DNA of 64,000 nucleotides from Bifidobacterium breve (GTDB lineage Bacteria > Actinomycetota > Actinomycetes > Nanopelagicales > Nanopelagicaceae): contig CAMAYZ010000001.1 in the NCBI GenBank assembly GCA_945863115.1, positions 116,107 through 180,106 on the forward strand, given 5' to 3'. Position 1 is the first letter of the stretch; each line of letters begins with the position of its first letter. The notes under the pieces were generated by a model. The model made no database searches, was not told where the DNA came from, and worked only from the letters and a program-made list of their open reading frames with translations. This document shows positions 7,697 through 16,331 of the stretch, one piece after another. The translations under genes and the position numbers were made by a program.

Positions 7697-7702
7697 TCTC
7701 TT

Positions 7703-9010
7703 ATGAATACGCGCATTGGTGAATCTGGCGATCTCTTGAAATGTTCTTTCTGCGGAAAGACCCAGAAGCAAGTTAAGAAGTTAATTGCCGGTCCTGGCGT
7801 TTACATCTGCGATGAATGTATTGAACTTTGTAATGAAATTATTATTGAAGAGCTCGAAGAGACCAGCACGCTTGGACTTGCTGAACTTCCAAAGCCACAA
7901 GAGATTTATGAATTTCTAGACCAGTATGTTGTTGGCCAAGATCGCGCAAAGAAATCTTTATCGGTTGCGGTATACAACCACTACAAACGCGTGCAATCTG
8001 GTGAATCAAAGCGCGAAGAATCAATCGAATTATCTAAATCAAATATTTTAATTCTTGGACCAACAGGTTGCGGTAAAACGCTGCTTGCTCAAACGTTGGC
8101 TCGCATGCTCAATGTGCCATTTGCAATCGCAGATGCAACCGCATTAACTGAAGCGGGATACGTTGGTGAAGATGTTGAGAACATTCTGCTTAAGTTAATC
8201 CAAGCCGCTGATTACGATGTTAAAAAAGCCGAAACCGGAATTATCTATATTGATGAAATTGATAAGGTTGCACGCAAGAGCGAGAACCCATCAATTACTC
8301 GCGACGTTTCAGGTGAAGGTGTGCAGCAAGCACTTCTAAAGATTCTTGAAGGCACAACAGCTGCGGTTCCACCACAAGGTGGACGTAAGCACCCACATCA
8401 AGAATTTCTACAAATTGATACAACAAATATTCTCTTTATTGTTGGTGGCGCATTTGCTGGACTTGAGAAAATTATTGAAGGTCGCAAAGGCAAAGCTGGA
8501 GTTGGATTCAACGCAACACTTCAAAGCGCAGAAGAAAACGCGGCAAAAGATTTCTTCGGCGATGTAATGCCAGAAGATTTGCTGAAGTTTGGAATGATTC
8601 CAGAATTTATTGGTCGTCTACCAATTCTTACAAGTGTTGAAAATCTTGATCGCCCAGCACTTATGGAAATCCTTACTGAACCAAAGAATGCATTGGTAAA
8701 GCAGTATCAGAAGCTATTTGAATTAGATGATGTAGAACTTGAATTTTCACCTGATGCACTAGAAGTTGTTGCCGATCTTGCGATAAAACGCGGAACTGGT
8801 GCACGTGGACTTCGCGCGATTATGGAAGAAACTTTGCTTGGCGTTATGTATGAGATTCCATCTAAGCCAGAAGTGGCAAAGGTGATAATTACGCCACAAG
8901 TTGTTCTAAAAGAAGCGGCTCCAACATTGGTTAATCGCCCTGCAGGTGGCCCAAAGCGCCAGAGCAAGGCCGATAAGGCTGAGAAGAGTTCAGAAGAGAA
9001 GAGCGCTTAA
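7703..9010 (+). CDS. clpX: ATP-dependent Clp protease ATP-binding subunit ClpX
   Basis: AAA+ unfoldase that recognises tagged substrates and feeds them to ClpP. The 435 residues begin with a four-cysteine zinc finger (Cys14, Cys17, Cys36, Cys39). Then come Walker A GPTGCGKT (119-126), the pore loop GYVG (152-155), Walker B IIYIDEID (180-187), and the sensor and ClpP-docking regions. The C-terminal tail is Lys/Ser/Glu-rich and probably disordered. There is no ribosome site; the predicted -10 TAGCCT 6 bases upstream suggests a leaderless mRNA independent of clpP1-clpP2. Confidence 0.97.
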   Translation: MNTRIGESGDLLKCSFCGKTQKQVKKLIAGPGVYICDECIELCNEIIIEELEETSTLGLAELPKPQEIYEFLDQYVVGQDRAKKSLSVAVYNHYKRVQSGESKREESIELSKSNILILGPTGCGKTLLAQTLARMLNVPFAIADATALTEAGYVGEDVENILLKLIQAADYDVKKAETGIIYIDEIDKVARKSENPSITRDVSGEGVQQALLKILEGTTAAVPPQGGRKHPHQEFLQIDTTNILFIVGGAFAGLEKIIEGRKGKAGVGFNATLQSAEENAAKDFFGDVMPEDLLKFGMIPEFIGRLPILTSVENLDRPALMEILTEPKNALVKQYQKLFELDDVELEFSPDALEVVADLAIKRGTGARGLRAIMEETLLGVMYEIPSKPEVAKVIITPQVVLKEAAPTLVNRPAGGPKRQSKADKAEKSSEEKSA

Positions 9011-9012
9011 TC

Positions 9013-9018
9013 TAGACT
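9013..9018 (+). promoter_or_regulatory. Predicted -10 element for valS
   Basis: TAGACT lies 2 bases after the clpX stop and 8 bases before the ATG chosen for valS, with no Shine-Dalgarno between. This is compatible with a leaderless or near-leaderless start, though the spacing is 2 longer than in the other examples. Confidence 0.4.
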
Positions 9019-9026
9019 CATCTCCT

Positions 9027-11630
9027 ATGAGCGATAGCAATAAATCTAGTAAGAAAGAGTTAGCGGCAACTTTCACGCCCGCTGACATCGAAGCGCCGCT
9101 CTATCAAAAATGGTTATTGGCTGGTTACTTCACAGCAGATGCAAAATCAACAAAACCGCCATTCACAATTGTTATTCCACCACCAAATGTCACAGGTAGT
9201 TTGCACATTGGTCACGCGCTAGACCACACACTTCAAGATGTTTTAATTCGCATGAAGCGCATGAAAGGTTTTGAAGCGCTCTGGCTTCCGGGAATGGATC
9301 ACGCAGGAATTGCCACTCAAAATGTTGTTGAGAAACAATTAGCTGCAAAAGGTTTATCGAGACATGATCTTGGACGCGAAGCATTTGTTGCAAAAGTTTG
9401 GGAATGGAAAGAAGAATCTGGTGGCTTAATTCTTGACCAGATGAAACGTCTTGGTGATTCTGTTGATTGGTCGCGCGAGCGATTTACGATGGATGCCGGA
9501 TTGTCGAAGGCAGTCCTTGAAATCTTCAAACGTTTATATGATGCAGAATTAATTTATCGCGCAGAACGGATTATCAACTGGTGTCCACGATGTTTAACTG
9601 CGCTCTCAGATATCGAAGTAGAACATAGCGATGATTCTGGTGAATTCGTTCAAGTTCGATATGGCGATGATGAAGTTTCAATCGTAGTTGCAACCACACG
9701 TGCTGAAACAATGATGGGCGATGGTGCTGTTGCGGTTCACCCAGATGATCCAAGATATAAGGATTTAATTGGCAAGAAAGTTTTGTTGCCGTTAGTAAAT
9801 CGGATGATTCCAATTATTGCGGATGAGTTAGTTGATCCAGACTTCGGAACTGGTGCAGTAAAAGTAACTGGTGCTCACGATCCAAATGACTTTGAAATGG
9901 CGATGCGTCACGGAATTGAAATGCCAATAATTATGAACGAACATGCAGTGATGGCGAATTCCGGAACCAGATTTGATGGCATGGATAGATTTGAAGCACG
10001 CAAGGAAGTTGTTGAAGAGCTTCGCAAGTTGGGTCGGATAGTTTCAGAGAAGCGTCCATATATTCACGCGGTCGGACATTGCCAACGTTGTGACACAACT
10101 GTTGAACCAAGACTTTCTAAGCAGTGGTTTGTAAAGGTTGCTCCACTTGCAAAAGCAGCAGGCGATGCAGTTCGCGATGGCAGAATTAAAATTGAACCAG
10201 AAGAATTAGCGCCAAGATATTTTGAGTGGATCGACAACATGCATGATTGGTGTATCTCTCGCCAACTATGGTGGGGACATCAGATTCCGGTTTACTACGG
10301 ACCTAATGGTGAAGTTGTTGTTTGTGGACCTGATGATGTTCCGCCAGCAGGTTATGTTCAAGATCCAGATGTATTAGACACCTGGTTCTCATCTGGCTTA
10401 TGGCCATTTTCAACTTTAGGTTGGCCAGATAAAAGTGATGATCTTGCAAAGTTTTTCCCAACAAGCGTGCTTGTTACCGGTTATGACATTCTCTTTTTCT
10501 GGGTTGCAAGAATGGTTCTGTTGGGGCTCTTTGTAACCGATGGCGTCGCACCGTTCGACACAATCGCGCTGCATGGTTTAGTTCGAGATCGTTTTGGAAA
10601 GAAGATGAGCAAGTCTCGTGGTAACACTGTTGACCCAATTGAGTTCATGGATAAATATGGATCAGATGCGCTGCGCTTCACGCTTGCACGTGGAGCCAAT
10701 CCGGGAACAGATCAGGCAATTGCCGAGGAGTGGATCGGTGGATCTAGAAACTTTGCCACCAAACTTTGGAATGCCTCACGTTTTGCAATTATGAATGGTG
10801 CAAACGTTGATGGCGAAGTTCCGGTCTTTAATTCGCTAAATGCAATTGATCAGTGGATATTGACTCGCCTTGATGAAACTGTTGAATCGGTAGATCAGTT
10901 ATTAGAGCAGTTCGAATTCGCAAAAGCCTGTGAAATTATTTATCACTTTGCTTGGGATGATTTATGCGATTGGTATCTAGAACTCTCGAAGGCGACTTTT
11001 GCGGTCGGGGGAGATAGCGCTAGTAATTCCAAACGAGTATTAGGCCAGGTTTTGGATCAACTCCTGCGTCTGATGCATCCAATGATGCCGTTTATTACTG
11101 AAGAGCTTTGGTGTTCATTTACTGGTGGGGAAACCTTAGTTACAGCAACCTGGCCAAAATCTAATCCAGAAAATCGCAGTGATGCTTCAAAGTTAATTGT
11201 CGAGCAATTACAGGACTTAACAACTGAAATTCGTAGATTTAGAAACGATCAGGGAATTAAGACTTCTGCCAAGATTGGTGCGAATTTTATTGGGCTAGAT
11301 TCACTCTCCGAATATGAAGCAGCAATCCGTTTTGTTTGTCGGATTGACCCAATAACCGGAAGTTCTAGCGCTGCAATTGAAGTTGGAAAAGTAAAAGTTG
11401 AATTCGATTTAACCGGCGCAATTGATGTAGTTGCTGAGCGCGCAAGACTCACAAAAGATTTGGCAACAGCAGAGAAAGATCGCACAACTGCAAGAGTTAA
11501 ATTAGAGAACGAAGGATTTATGGCTAAGGCGCCAATCGAAGTTGTTCAGGAGATTAGAGAGCGACTTACCCAAACTAGTGCAGACATTGAAAGTATTACT
11601 GCCCAACTAGCTGCGCTTCCTACTAAGTGA
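9027..11630 (+). CDS. valS: Valine--tRNA ligase
   Basis: Class I aminoacyl-tRNA synthetase that charges tRNA-Val and edits threonine. With the start at 9027 it has 867 residues, normal for ValRS. HIGH is at residues 60-63 (NVTGSLHIGHAL) and KMSKS at 526-530. Between them lies the CP1 editing domain; then come the anticodon-binding helical domain and a C-terminal coiled coil (about 805-867) rich in Lys/Glu/Arg. The frame is open 27 codons further upstream inside clpX, but the ATG at 9027 gives the normal N-terminus and follows a -10-like TAGACT. Its stop overlaps the folC start by one base. Confidence 0.96.
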   Translation: MSDSNKSSKKELAATFTPADIEAPLYQKWLLAGYFTADAKSTKPPFTIVIPPPNVTGSLHIGHALDHTLQDVLIRMKRMKGFEALWLPGMDHAGIATQNVVEKQLAAKGLSRHDLGREAFVAKVWEWKEESGGLILDQMKRLGDSVDWSRERFTMDAGLSKAVLEIFKRLYDAELIYRAERIINWCPRCLTALSDIEVEHSDDSGEFVQVRYGDDEVSIVVATTRAETMMGDGAVAVHPDDPRYKDLIGKKVLLPLVNRMIPIIADELVDPDFGTGAVKVTGAHDPNDFEMAMRHGIEMPIIMNEHAVMANSGTRFDGMDRFEARKEVVEELRKLGRIVSEKRPYIHAVGHCQRCDTTVEPRLSKQWFVKVAPLAKAAGDAVRDGRIKIEPEELAPRYFEWIDNMHDWCISRQLWWGHQIPVYYGPNGEVVVCGPDDVPPAGYVQDPDVLDTWFSSGLWPFSTLGWPDKSDDLAKFFPTSVLVTGYDILFFWVARMVLLGLFVTDGVAPFDTIALHGLVRDRFGKKMSKSRGNTVDPIEFMDKYGSDALRFTLARGANPGTDQAIAEEWIGGSRNFATKLWNASRFAIMNGANVDGEVPVFNSLNAIDQWILTRLDETVESVDQLLEQFEFAKACEIIYHFAWDDLCDWYLELSKATFAVGGDSASNSKRVLGQVLDQLLRLMHPMMPFITEELWCSFTGGETLVTATWPKSNPENRSDASKLIVEQLQDLTTEIRRFRNDQGIKTSAKIGANFIGLDSLSEYEAAIRFVCRIDPITGSSSAAIEVGKVKVEFDLTGAIDVVAERARLTKDLATAEKDRTTARVKLENEGFMAKAPIEVVQEIRERLTQTSADIESITAQLAALPTK

Positions 11631-12985
11631 TGGCAACACCAGAAGATTTAGAAGTCATCAAAGTTATTGAAGCCGCGCTTATGAAGCGTTGGCCCGAGAG
11701 CAAGATTGAACCTTCGCTAGATCGAATTTCAGCGCTTATCGATGCTTTAGGTTCTCCTCAACTTTCATATCCAACCGTTCATATTGGTGGAACAAATGGG
11801 AAGACCAGCACTTCACGAATGGTCGATGCGCTATTTTCTGAACTCGAATATCGCACTGGCAGGTTTACTAGCCCACATTTAGAGAGCTTCTTGGAACGGA
11901 TTTCAATTAAGGGCGAATCAATTAAGCCAGCAGAATTGATTGCAACTTACAACGATATTGCGCTCTATTTAGATTTAATTGATAGCCGAAGTGATCTCCC
12001 GCTTTCATATTTTGAAGCGATAACTGCAATGGCTTTTGTTGCATTTGCTGAACATCCAGTTGATATCGGAATCATTGAAGTTGGAATGGGCGGTGACTGG
12101 GACGCAACAAATATTGTTCAGAGTGCTGTCTCAGTCTTAATGCCAATTGGTTTAGACCATATGGAGTATCTCGGTGAGACTATTGAAGAGATTGCTCGAA
12201 CCAAATCAGGAATTATCAAAGCAGAATCCCATGTGGTTTTAGCAGCGCAAGAACCAGAGGTTGCACGAATTCTTTTGGAGAAAGTTGTTGAAAAATCGGC
12301 TATTCCATATCGCGAAGGAATCGAATTCGCATTAGCAAAGCGAGATATTGCAGTTGGCGGACAATTGATTTCAGTTCAAGGTATTTACGGTGAATATACT
12401 GAAATTTACCTACCACTTCATGGCGCGCATCAGGCATCGAACGCTGCGATTGCAATTGCGACAGTCGAAGCATTCGTCGGAGTTAAGTTAGATGAGGATC
12501 TCGCCAGGTCTGCTTTTGGAAAAGTTTTATCACCAGGACGTTTGGAAATCTTGCATAGAGATCCAACCGTAATTGTCGATGCCGCCCATAATCCCCATGG
12601 CGCGAGCGCTCTTGCCGAAACGCTTCGAAGCGAGTTTGATTTCGAATCCATTTTCTGTGTTCTGGGAATTCTGGGGGAGAAGGATGCAAGAGGAGTTCTG
12701 ATGGCACTCGAGCCAGTTGTTGATCGGCTGGTTGTAACGAAATCAGATTCGCCTCGTGCCTTGCCGGTCTCAGAGCTATTCGAAGCGGCGGTTGCAGTAT
12801 TCGGAATTGATCGAGTTTTCAAAGAGGAAGATTTAAATTCAGCAATCACTTATGCGATGGAGCAGGTAACCTTAATCAATCAGGTAAGTGAGGGCGTTAG
12901 CGCAGTTGTGATAACTGGATCTGTAGTAACCGCAGGATCAGCGAGAGTTATAGTGCGAAAGATTGGAAGAGCGGAAGAAGCATGA
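11630..12985 (+). CDS. folC: Bifunctional folylpolyglutamate synthase/dihydrofolate synthase
   Basis: FolC adds L-glutamate to dihydropteroate and to folates, which retains them in the cell. The 451-residue length is typical. The ATP-binding P-loop GGTNGKTSTSRM is near residues 53-64. The Mur-ligase-type central domain includes IEVGMGGDWDATN and later AHQASNAAIA. The C-terminal domain has DAAHNPHG, the signature for the glutamate ligase fold. Start choice: the ATG at 11630 shares one base with the valS stop (TGATG); a GTG at 11627 is an alternative. The stop overlaps the next gene as ATGA. valS-folC-DUF4233-ndk is a standard actinobacterial order. Confidence 0.94.
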   Translation: MATPEDLEVIKVIEAALMKRWPESKIEPSLDRISALIDALGSPQLSYPTVHIGGTNGKTSTSRMVDALFSELEYRTGRFTSPHLESFLERISIKGESIKPAELIATYNDIALYLDLIDSRSDLPLSYFEAITAMAFVAFAEHPVDIGIIEVGMGGDWDATNIVQSAVSVLMPIGLDHMEYLGETIEEIARTKSGIIKAESHVVLAAQEPEVARILLEKVVEKSAIPYREGIEFALAKRDIAVGGQLISVQGIYGEYTEIYLPLHGAHQASNAAIAIATVEAFVGVKLDEDLARSAFGKVLSPGRLEILHRDPTVIVDAAHNPHGASALAETLRSEFDFESIFCVLGILGEKDARGVLMALEPVVDRLVVTKSDSPRALPVSELFEAAVAVFGIDRVFKEEDLNSAITYAMEQVTLINQVSEGVSAVVITGSVVTAGSARVIVRKIGRAEEA

Positions 12986-13314
12986 GAGTTTTAAGTGCAT
13001 CAGTTTTAGCAATGGAAGCTTTTGTGATGGCCTTTGCAATTCTTCTGGCTATGGGCGAACACAGTGGACTCGTTTTGAGTTTGGGTGGTCTGATTGCGAT
13101 TCTGCTCCTGCTAACGGCTGGCTTGATGAAAAAGAAAATTGGCTGGGTGATTGGTTCGATTTTGCAGGTCGCAATGATTTCTTATGGTTATTTCGTTTAC
13201 TCGATGTATTTCATGGGAGCGCTTTTTGCTGGACTTTGGATCGCCGCCTACGTAGTAGGTCGTAAGGGTGAGGCAATCCGGGCCGAGCTCCTGCGGCAGA
13301 AACCCCTCAAATAA
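12982..13314 (+). CDS. DUF4233 family membrane protein
   Basis: A 110-residue protein with three or four predicted membrane helices (about residues 5-24, 31-48, 53-72 and 74-93) and a basic C-terminal tail ending LLRQKPLK. Both sequence character and place, directly after folC with an ATGA overlap and before ndk, match the DUF4233 family of actinobacteria. The function of the family is not known to me. Coupling to folC suggests co-expression only. I see no catalytic motif. Confidence 0.8.
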   Translation: MRVLSASVLAMEAFVMAFAILLAMGEHSGLVLSLGGLIAILLLLTAGLMKKKIGWVIGSILQVAMISYGYFVYSMYFMGALFAGLWIAAYVVGRKGEAIRAELLRQKPLK

Positions 13315-13356
13315 TCACCAGAAATTCTCGGATTAAGAACTTTTGGGCGGCCGCAT

Positions 13357-13362
13357 TAGACT
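13357..13362 (+). promoter_or_regulatory. Predicted -10 element of a leaderless ndk transcript
   Basis: TAGACT sits 7 bases before the GTG start of ndk. No Shine-Dalgarno is present between them. Confidence 0.4.
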
Positions 13363-13369
13363 AACGTCC

Positions 13370-13804
13370 GTGAATTCCCAAAAAATAGAACGCACCCTAA
13401 TCCTGGTTAAGCCAGATGGCGTTGCTCGATCTTTAGTTGGCGAAGTTGTTGCTCGTGTTGAAAACAAGGGATACAAAATTGTCGGACTGAAAATGATGAC
13501 ACCTACTCGTGAAATTTTGGCAAAACATTATGCCGAGCACGAAGGTAAACCATTTTATGAACCACTTCTTGAATTCATGTTATCTGGACCAATCGTTGCA
13601 ATGATTGCCGAAGGTAATCGTGTGATTGAAGGATTTAGAAAACTAGCAGGAACAACAGATCCAACAACTGCCGAACCAGGAACTATTCGTGGCGACCTCG
13701 CCCGCGATCAAGGAACAAAGGTTGTGCAAAATATTGTTCATGGTTCAGATTCGCCAGAATCTGCAGCACGTGAAATCGCAATTTTCTTCCCCGAGCTAAA
13801 TTAA
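13370..13804 (+). CDS. ndk: Nucleoside diphosphate kinase
   Basis: Transfers the gamma phosphate from ATP to other nucleoside diphosphates through a phosphohistidine. The GTG start at 13370 gives 144 residues, close to the usual 136-145. An upstream TTG in the same frame would add a non-conserved extension. Conserved marks are [12 protein letters not shown] (about 9-20), the Kpn loop around 95-115, and the active-site [12 protein letters not shown] with catalytic His124. It ends 14 bases before mreB and may be cotranscribed with it. Confidence 0.96.
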   Translation: MNSQKIERTLILVKPDGVARSLVGEVVARVENKGYKIVGLKMMTPTREILAKHYAEHEGKPFYEPLLEFMLSGPIVAMIAEGNRVIEGFRKLAGTTDPTTAEPGTIRGDLARDQGTKVVQNIVHGSDSPESAAREIAIFFPELN

Positions 13805-13818
13805 GTGAAAGGTCTCAA

Positions 13819-14862
13819 ATGAGCAAAAAGAATCCAAATCGTATGTCATTTATCGGAAGAGATATGGCTGTCGACTTAGGAACCGCAAACACACTTGTAT
13901 ATGTTCGTGGTCGCGGAATTGTTCTAAATGAGCCAAGCGTTGTGGCTGTTAATCAAGACACTGGTGGAATCCTTGCCGTTGGTCTTGAAGCTAAGCGAAT
14001 GATTGGTCGCACACCTGGAAACATTGTTGCGATTCGTCCGCTTAAAGATGGCGTGATTGCAGACTTTGATACAACAGAGCGCATGTTGCGTTACTTCATT
14101 CAAAAAGTGCACCGTCGCCGTTATTTAGCAAAGCCAAGAATTGTGGTTTGTGTTCCATCAGGTATCACTGGTGTTGAACAGCGTGCAGTTAAGGATGCTG
14201 GCTACGCAGCTGGTGCTCGTAAGGTTTACATCATCGAAGAGCCAATGGCTGCTGCGATTGGTGCGGGACTTCCAATTCACGAACCAACTGGAAACATGGT
14301 CGTTGATATTGGTGGCGGAACAACTGAAGTTGCAGTTATTTCACTAGGTGGAATTGTTACAGCGCTTTCTATCCGCGTCGGTGGAGATGAACTAGATCAA
14401 TCGATTATCGATTGGGTTAAGCGCGAATATTCCCTTCTATTGGGAGAGCGCACAGCTGAAGAAATTAAGATGGCAATTGGTTCGGCTTATCAACTTCCTG
14501 GCGAACCTGATGCGGAAATTCGTGGTCGCGATCTTGCAACTGGATTGCCAAAAACAATAAGAGTTTCGGCTGAAGATATTCGCAAAGCCATGGAAGATCC
14601 AGTAAACCAGATTGTTAATGCAGTGAAGAGCACGCTCGATAAAACTCCGCCAGAACTAGCAAGTGATCTAATGGATCGCGGCATTGTTCTAACTGGTGGC
14701 GGCGCACTTCTTCGCGGTTTAGATGAAAGACTTCGCCATGAAACTGGAATGCCAGTTCATATCAGCGAGCGTCCATTACAAGCGGTTGCTGAAGGTTCTG
14801 GCAAGTGTGTTGAAGAATTCGAAGCCTTAGAAAAGGTTTTGATTTCTGAACCTCGCCGTTAA
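13819..14862 (+). CDS. mreB: Rod shape-determining protein MreB
   Basis: Bacterial actin that organises lateral wall synthesis under the membrane. The 347-residue product has the phosphate-1 loop [11 protein letters not shown] (near residue 15-25), phosphate-2 loop [15 protein letters not shown] (about 161-175) and adenosine loop [11 protein letters not shown]. This opens a five-gene shape operon (mreB-mreC-mreD-pbp2-rodA) with overlaps or short gaps. A weak ribosome site GAAAGG precedes the ATG. Possession of the full set implies an elongated, rod or curved cell. Confidence 0.97.
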   Translation: MSKKNPNRMSFIGRDMAVDLGTANTLVYVRGRGIVLNEPSVVAVNQDTGGILAVGLEAKRMIGRTPGNIVAIRPLKDGVIADFDTTERMLRYFIQKVHRRRYLAKPRIVVCVPSGITGVEQRAVKDAGYAAGARKVYIIEEPMAAAIGAGLPIHEPTGNMVVDIGGGTTEVAVISLGGIVTALSIRVGGDELDQSIIDWVKREYSLLLGERTAEEIKMAIGSAYQLPGEPDAEIRGRDLATGLPKTIRVSAEDIRKAMEDPVNQIVNAVKSTLDKTPPELASDLMDRGIVLTGGGALLRGLDERLRHETGMPVHISERPLQAVAEGSGKCVEEFEALEKVLISEPRR

Positions 14863-14874
14863 GGAGAAATTAAA

Positions 14875-15813
14875 GTGGCAGCTGGAGGCAATAATCGTTC
14901 CCGCCTTCTGCTGGTAATCCTTCTTGTAACTTCACTCTTCTTAATTACTTTAGATCTTCGTGGTGTAAACATCACGAAAAATTCTAGAAGTGCCACCCAA
15001 ACATTTCTTGCCCCAATTCAACGCGGGGTATCCGACCTATTTTCGCCGGTAGGCAATTTCTTCTCAGATATAAAGAATTTTGGTAAAACTAAATCCGAAT
15101 TAAAAGAACTTAAAGAAGAGAATGCAAAGCTACGTGAAAAAGTGATTTTCAACGATGACACTCTCGGGCAGTTGAAAAAACTGGAGAATGTTTTAGATCT
15201 TGCTGGCCGCGGAAAATATAAAGTTGTTTCAGCGCGGGTAATCGGTAAGGGAAGTTCAGCCACTTTTAGTCAGACAATTACAATTGATTCTGGCTCAAAT
15301 GATGGCGTCATGAAAGACATGACTGTAATTGGAGAGCTCGGATTAGTTGGAGTAGTTAAGAGCACCACCTCAACTTCAGCAATTGTTCTACTAATGAGCG
15401 ACCCAACTTTCCGAATCGGAGTGCGCATTGCACGAAGCCAGAGCATTGGTGTATTGCTTGGCGAGGGCGATAACAACTACACCCTGCAGCTTCTGGATCC
15501 ATCAGGAAGCATTGAGAAAGATGATGTTCTACTCTCCCTTGGGAGTGATAACAACAAACCTTTCGTGCCTGGCGTTCCAGTTGGTTATGTGAAAACCGTA
15601 AAGAATTCACGAGCAACTCTTACCCAAGAAGCTATTGTCGCTAGTTATTCAAATCTTGGAAGTCTTGGAGTCGTATCCGTAATTATTTCAAGTGCAAATG
15701 GCGGACCTAAAGATGCTCTAATTCCAATGCCACGACCTACTCCTACAACAACAATTTATGTCACTCAGCCGCCCGCTATCGATACAGCGACCGCAACTAA
15801 GGATAAGAATTGA
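14875..15813 (+). CDS. mreC: Rod shape-determining protein MreC
   Basis: Extracytoplasmic scaffold that activates the PBP2-RodA synthase. The 312 residues comprise a single N-terminal membrane helix (about 10-28, LLLVILLVTSLFLITLDLRG), a coiled coil (about 70-110, KSELKELKEENAKLREKV) and the double beta-barrel domain (about 120-275). A Pro/Thr-rich tail follows. The start is GTG behind AAGGAGA. It ends in a TTGA overlap with mreD. Confidence 0.94.
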   Translation: MAAGGNNRSRLLLVILLVTSLFLITLDLRGVNITKNSRSATQTFLAPIQRGVSDLFSPVGNFFSDIKNFGKTKSELKELKEENAKLREKVIFNDDTLGQLKKLENVLDLAGRGKYKVVSARVIGKGSSATFSQTITIDSGSNDGVMKDMTVIGELGLVGVVKSTTSTSAIVLLMSDPTFRIGVRIARSQSIGVLLGEGDNNYTLQLLDPSGSIEKDDVLLSLGSDNNKPFVPGVPVGYVKTVKNSRATLTQEAIVASYSNLGSLGVVSVIISSANGGPKDALIPMPRPTPTTTIYVTQPPAIDTATATKDKN

Positions 15814-16331
15814 GCTGGAGTCGAGTCGGGTTCAGTTCGCTTTTACTCTTCTTCTTCTTCATAGTTCAAGAATCTGCAATATCTAAAATTAATTTTCCGA
15901 TTTCGGGATTCTCACTTTATCTCTGCGCCGTTCTTGGTTTGATGGCTTTGGAAGATCGCTTCGGAGCAATCGCCTTTGGTTTTATTGCAGGAATTATTTT
16001 AGATTTCTCGCCATCATCAGATTCCGCATTCGGAAAGTGGGCACTAATACTTACGATTGTCGGGTATCTGTTCTCGCGAAATCGCGAAAGCATTGGTGAC
16101 TTCACTGAGCGACCAATGGCATTTGTATTGTTTGTAACTGCTGGCGCAACAATTACACTTCTAATATTCCTGGTAATCGGTTTAGTTCTGGGCGAAAATA
16201 ATGGCAATATTCTAAATAATTTGAAGACGGTGTTTGGTAATGGTCTCTGGACTTTATTATTCTCATCGATTTTACTTCCGATAATTGTTAAATTACGTGC
16301 CTTAACATTGACTTCAAGAGAGCGAATATGA
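15810..16331 (+). CDS. mreD: Rod shape-determining protein MreD
   Basis: A 173-residue integral membrane protein with five or six hydrophobic helices, the size and position expected for MreD between mreC and pbp2. Sequence conservation in this family is low, so the call rests mainly on topology and operon position. The start is TTG in the TTGA overlap with the mreC stop. It ends in an ATGA overlap with the next gene. Confidence 0.85.
   Translation: MSWSRVGFSSLLLFFFFIVQESAISKINFPISGFSLYLCAVLGLMALEDRFGAIAFGFIAGIILDFSPSSDSAFGKWALILTIVGYLFSRNRESIGDFTERPMAFVLFVTAGATITLLIFLVIGLVLGENNGNILNNLKTVFGNGLWTLLFSSILLPIIVKLRALTLTSRERI

Noticed and set aside
8946..9026. N-terminal extension of valS into clpX.
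   Set aside because: The 27 extra residues are basic shadow sequence of the clpX tail. The ATG at 9027 gives the normal ValRS N-terminus.
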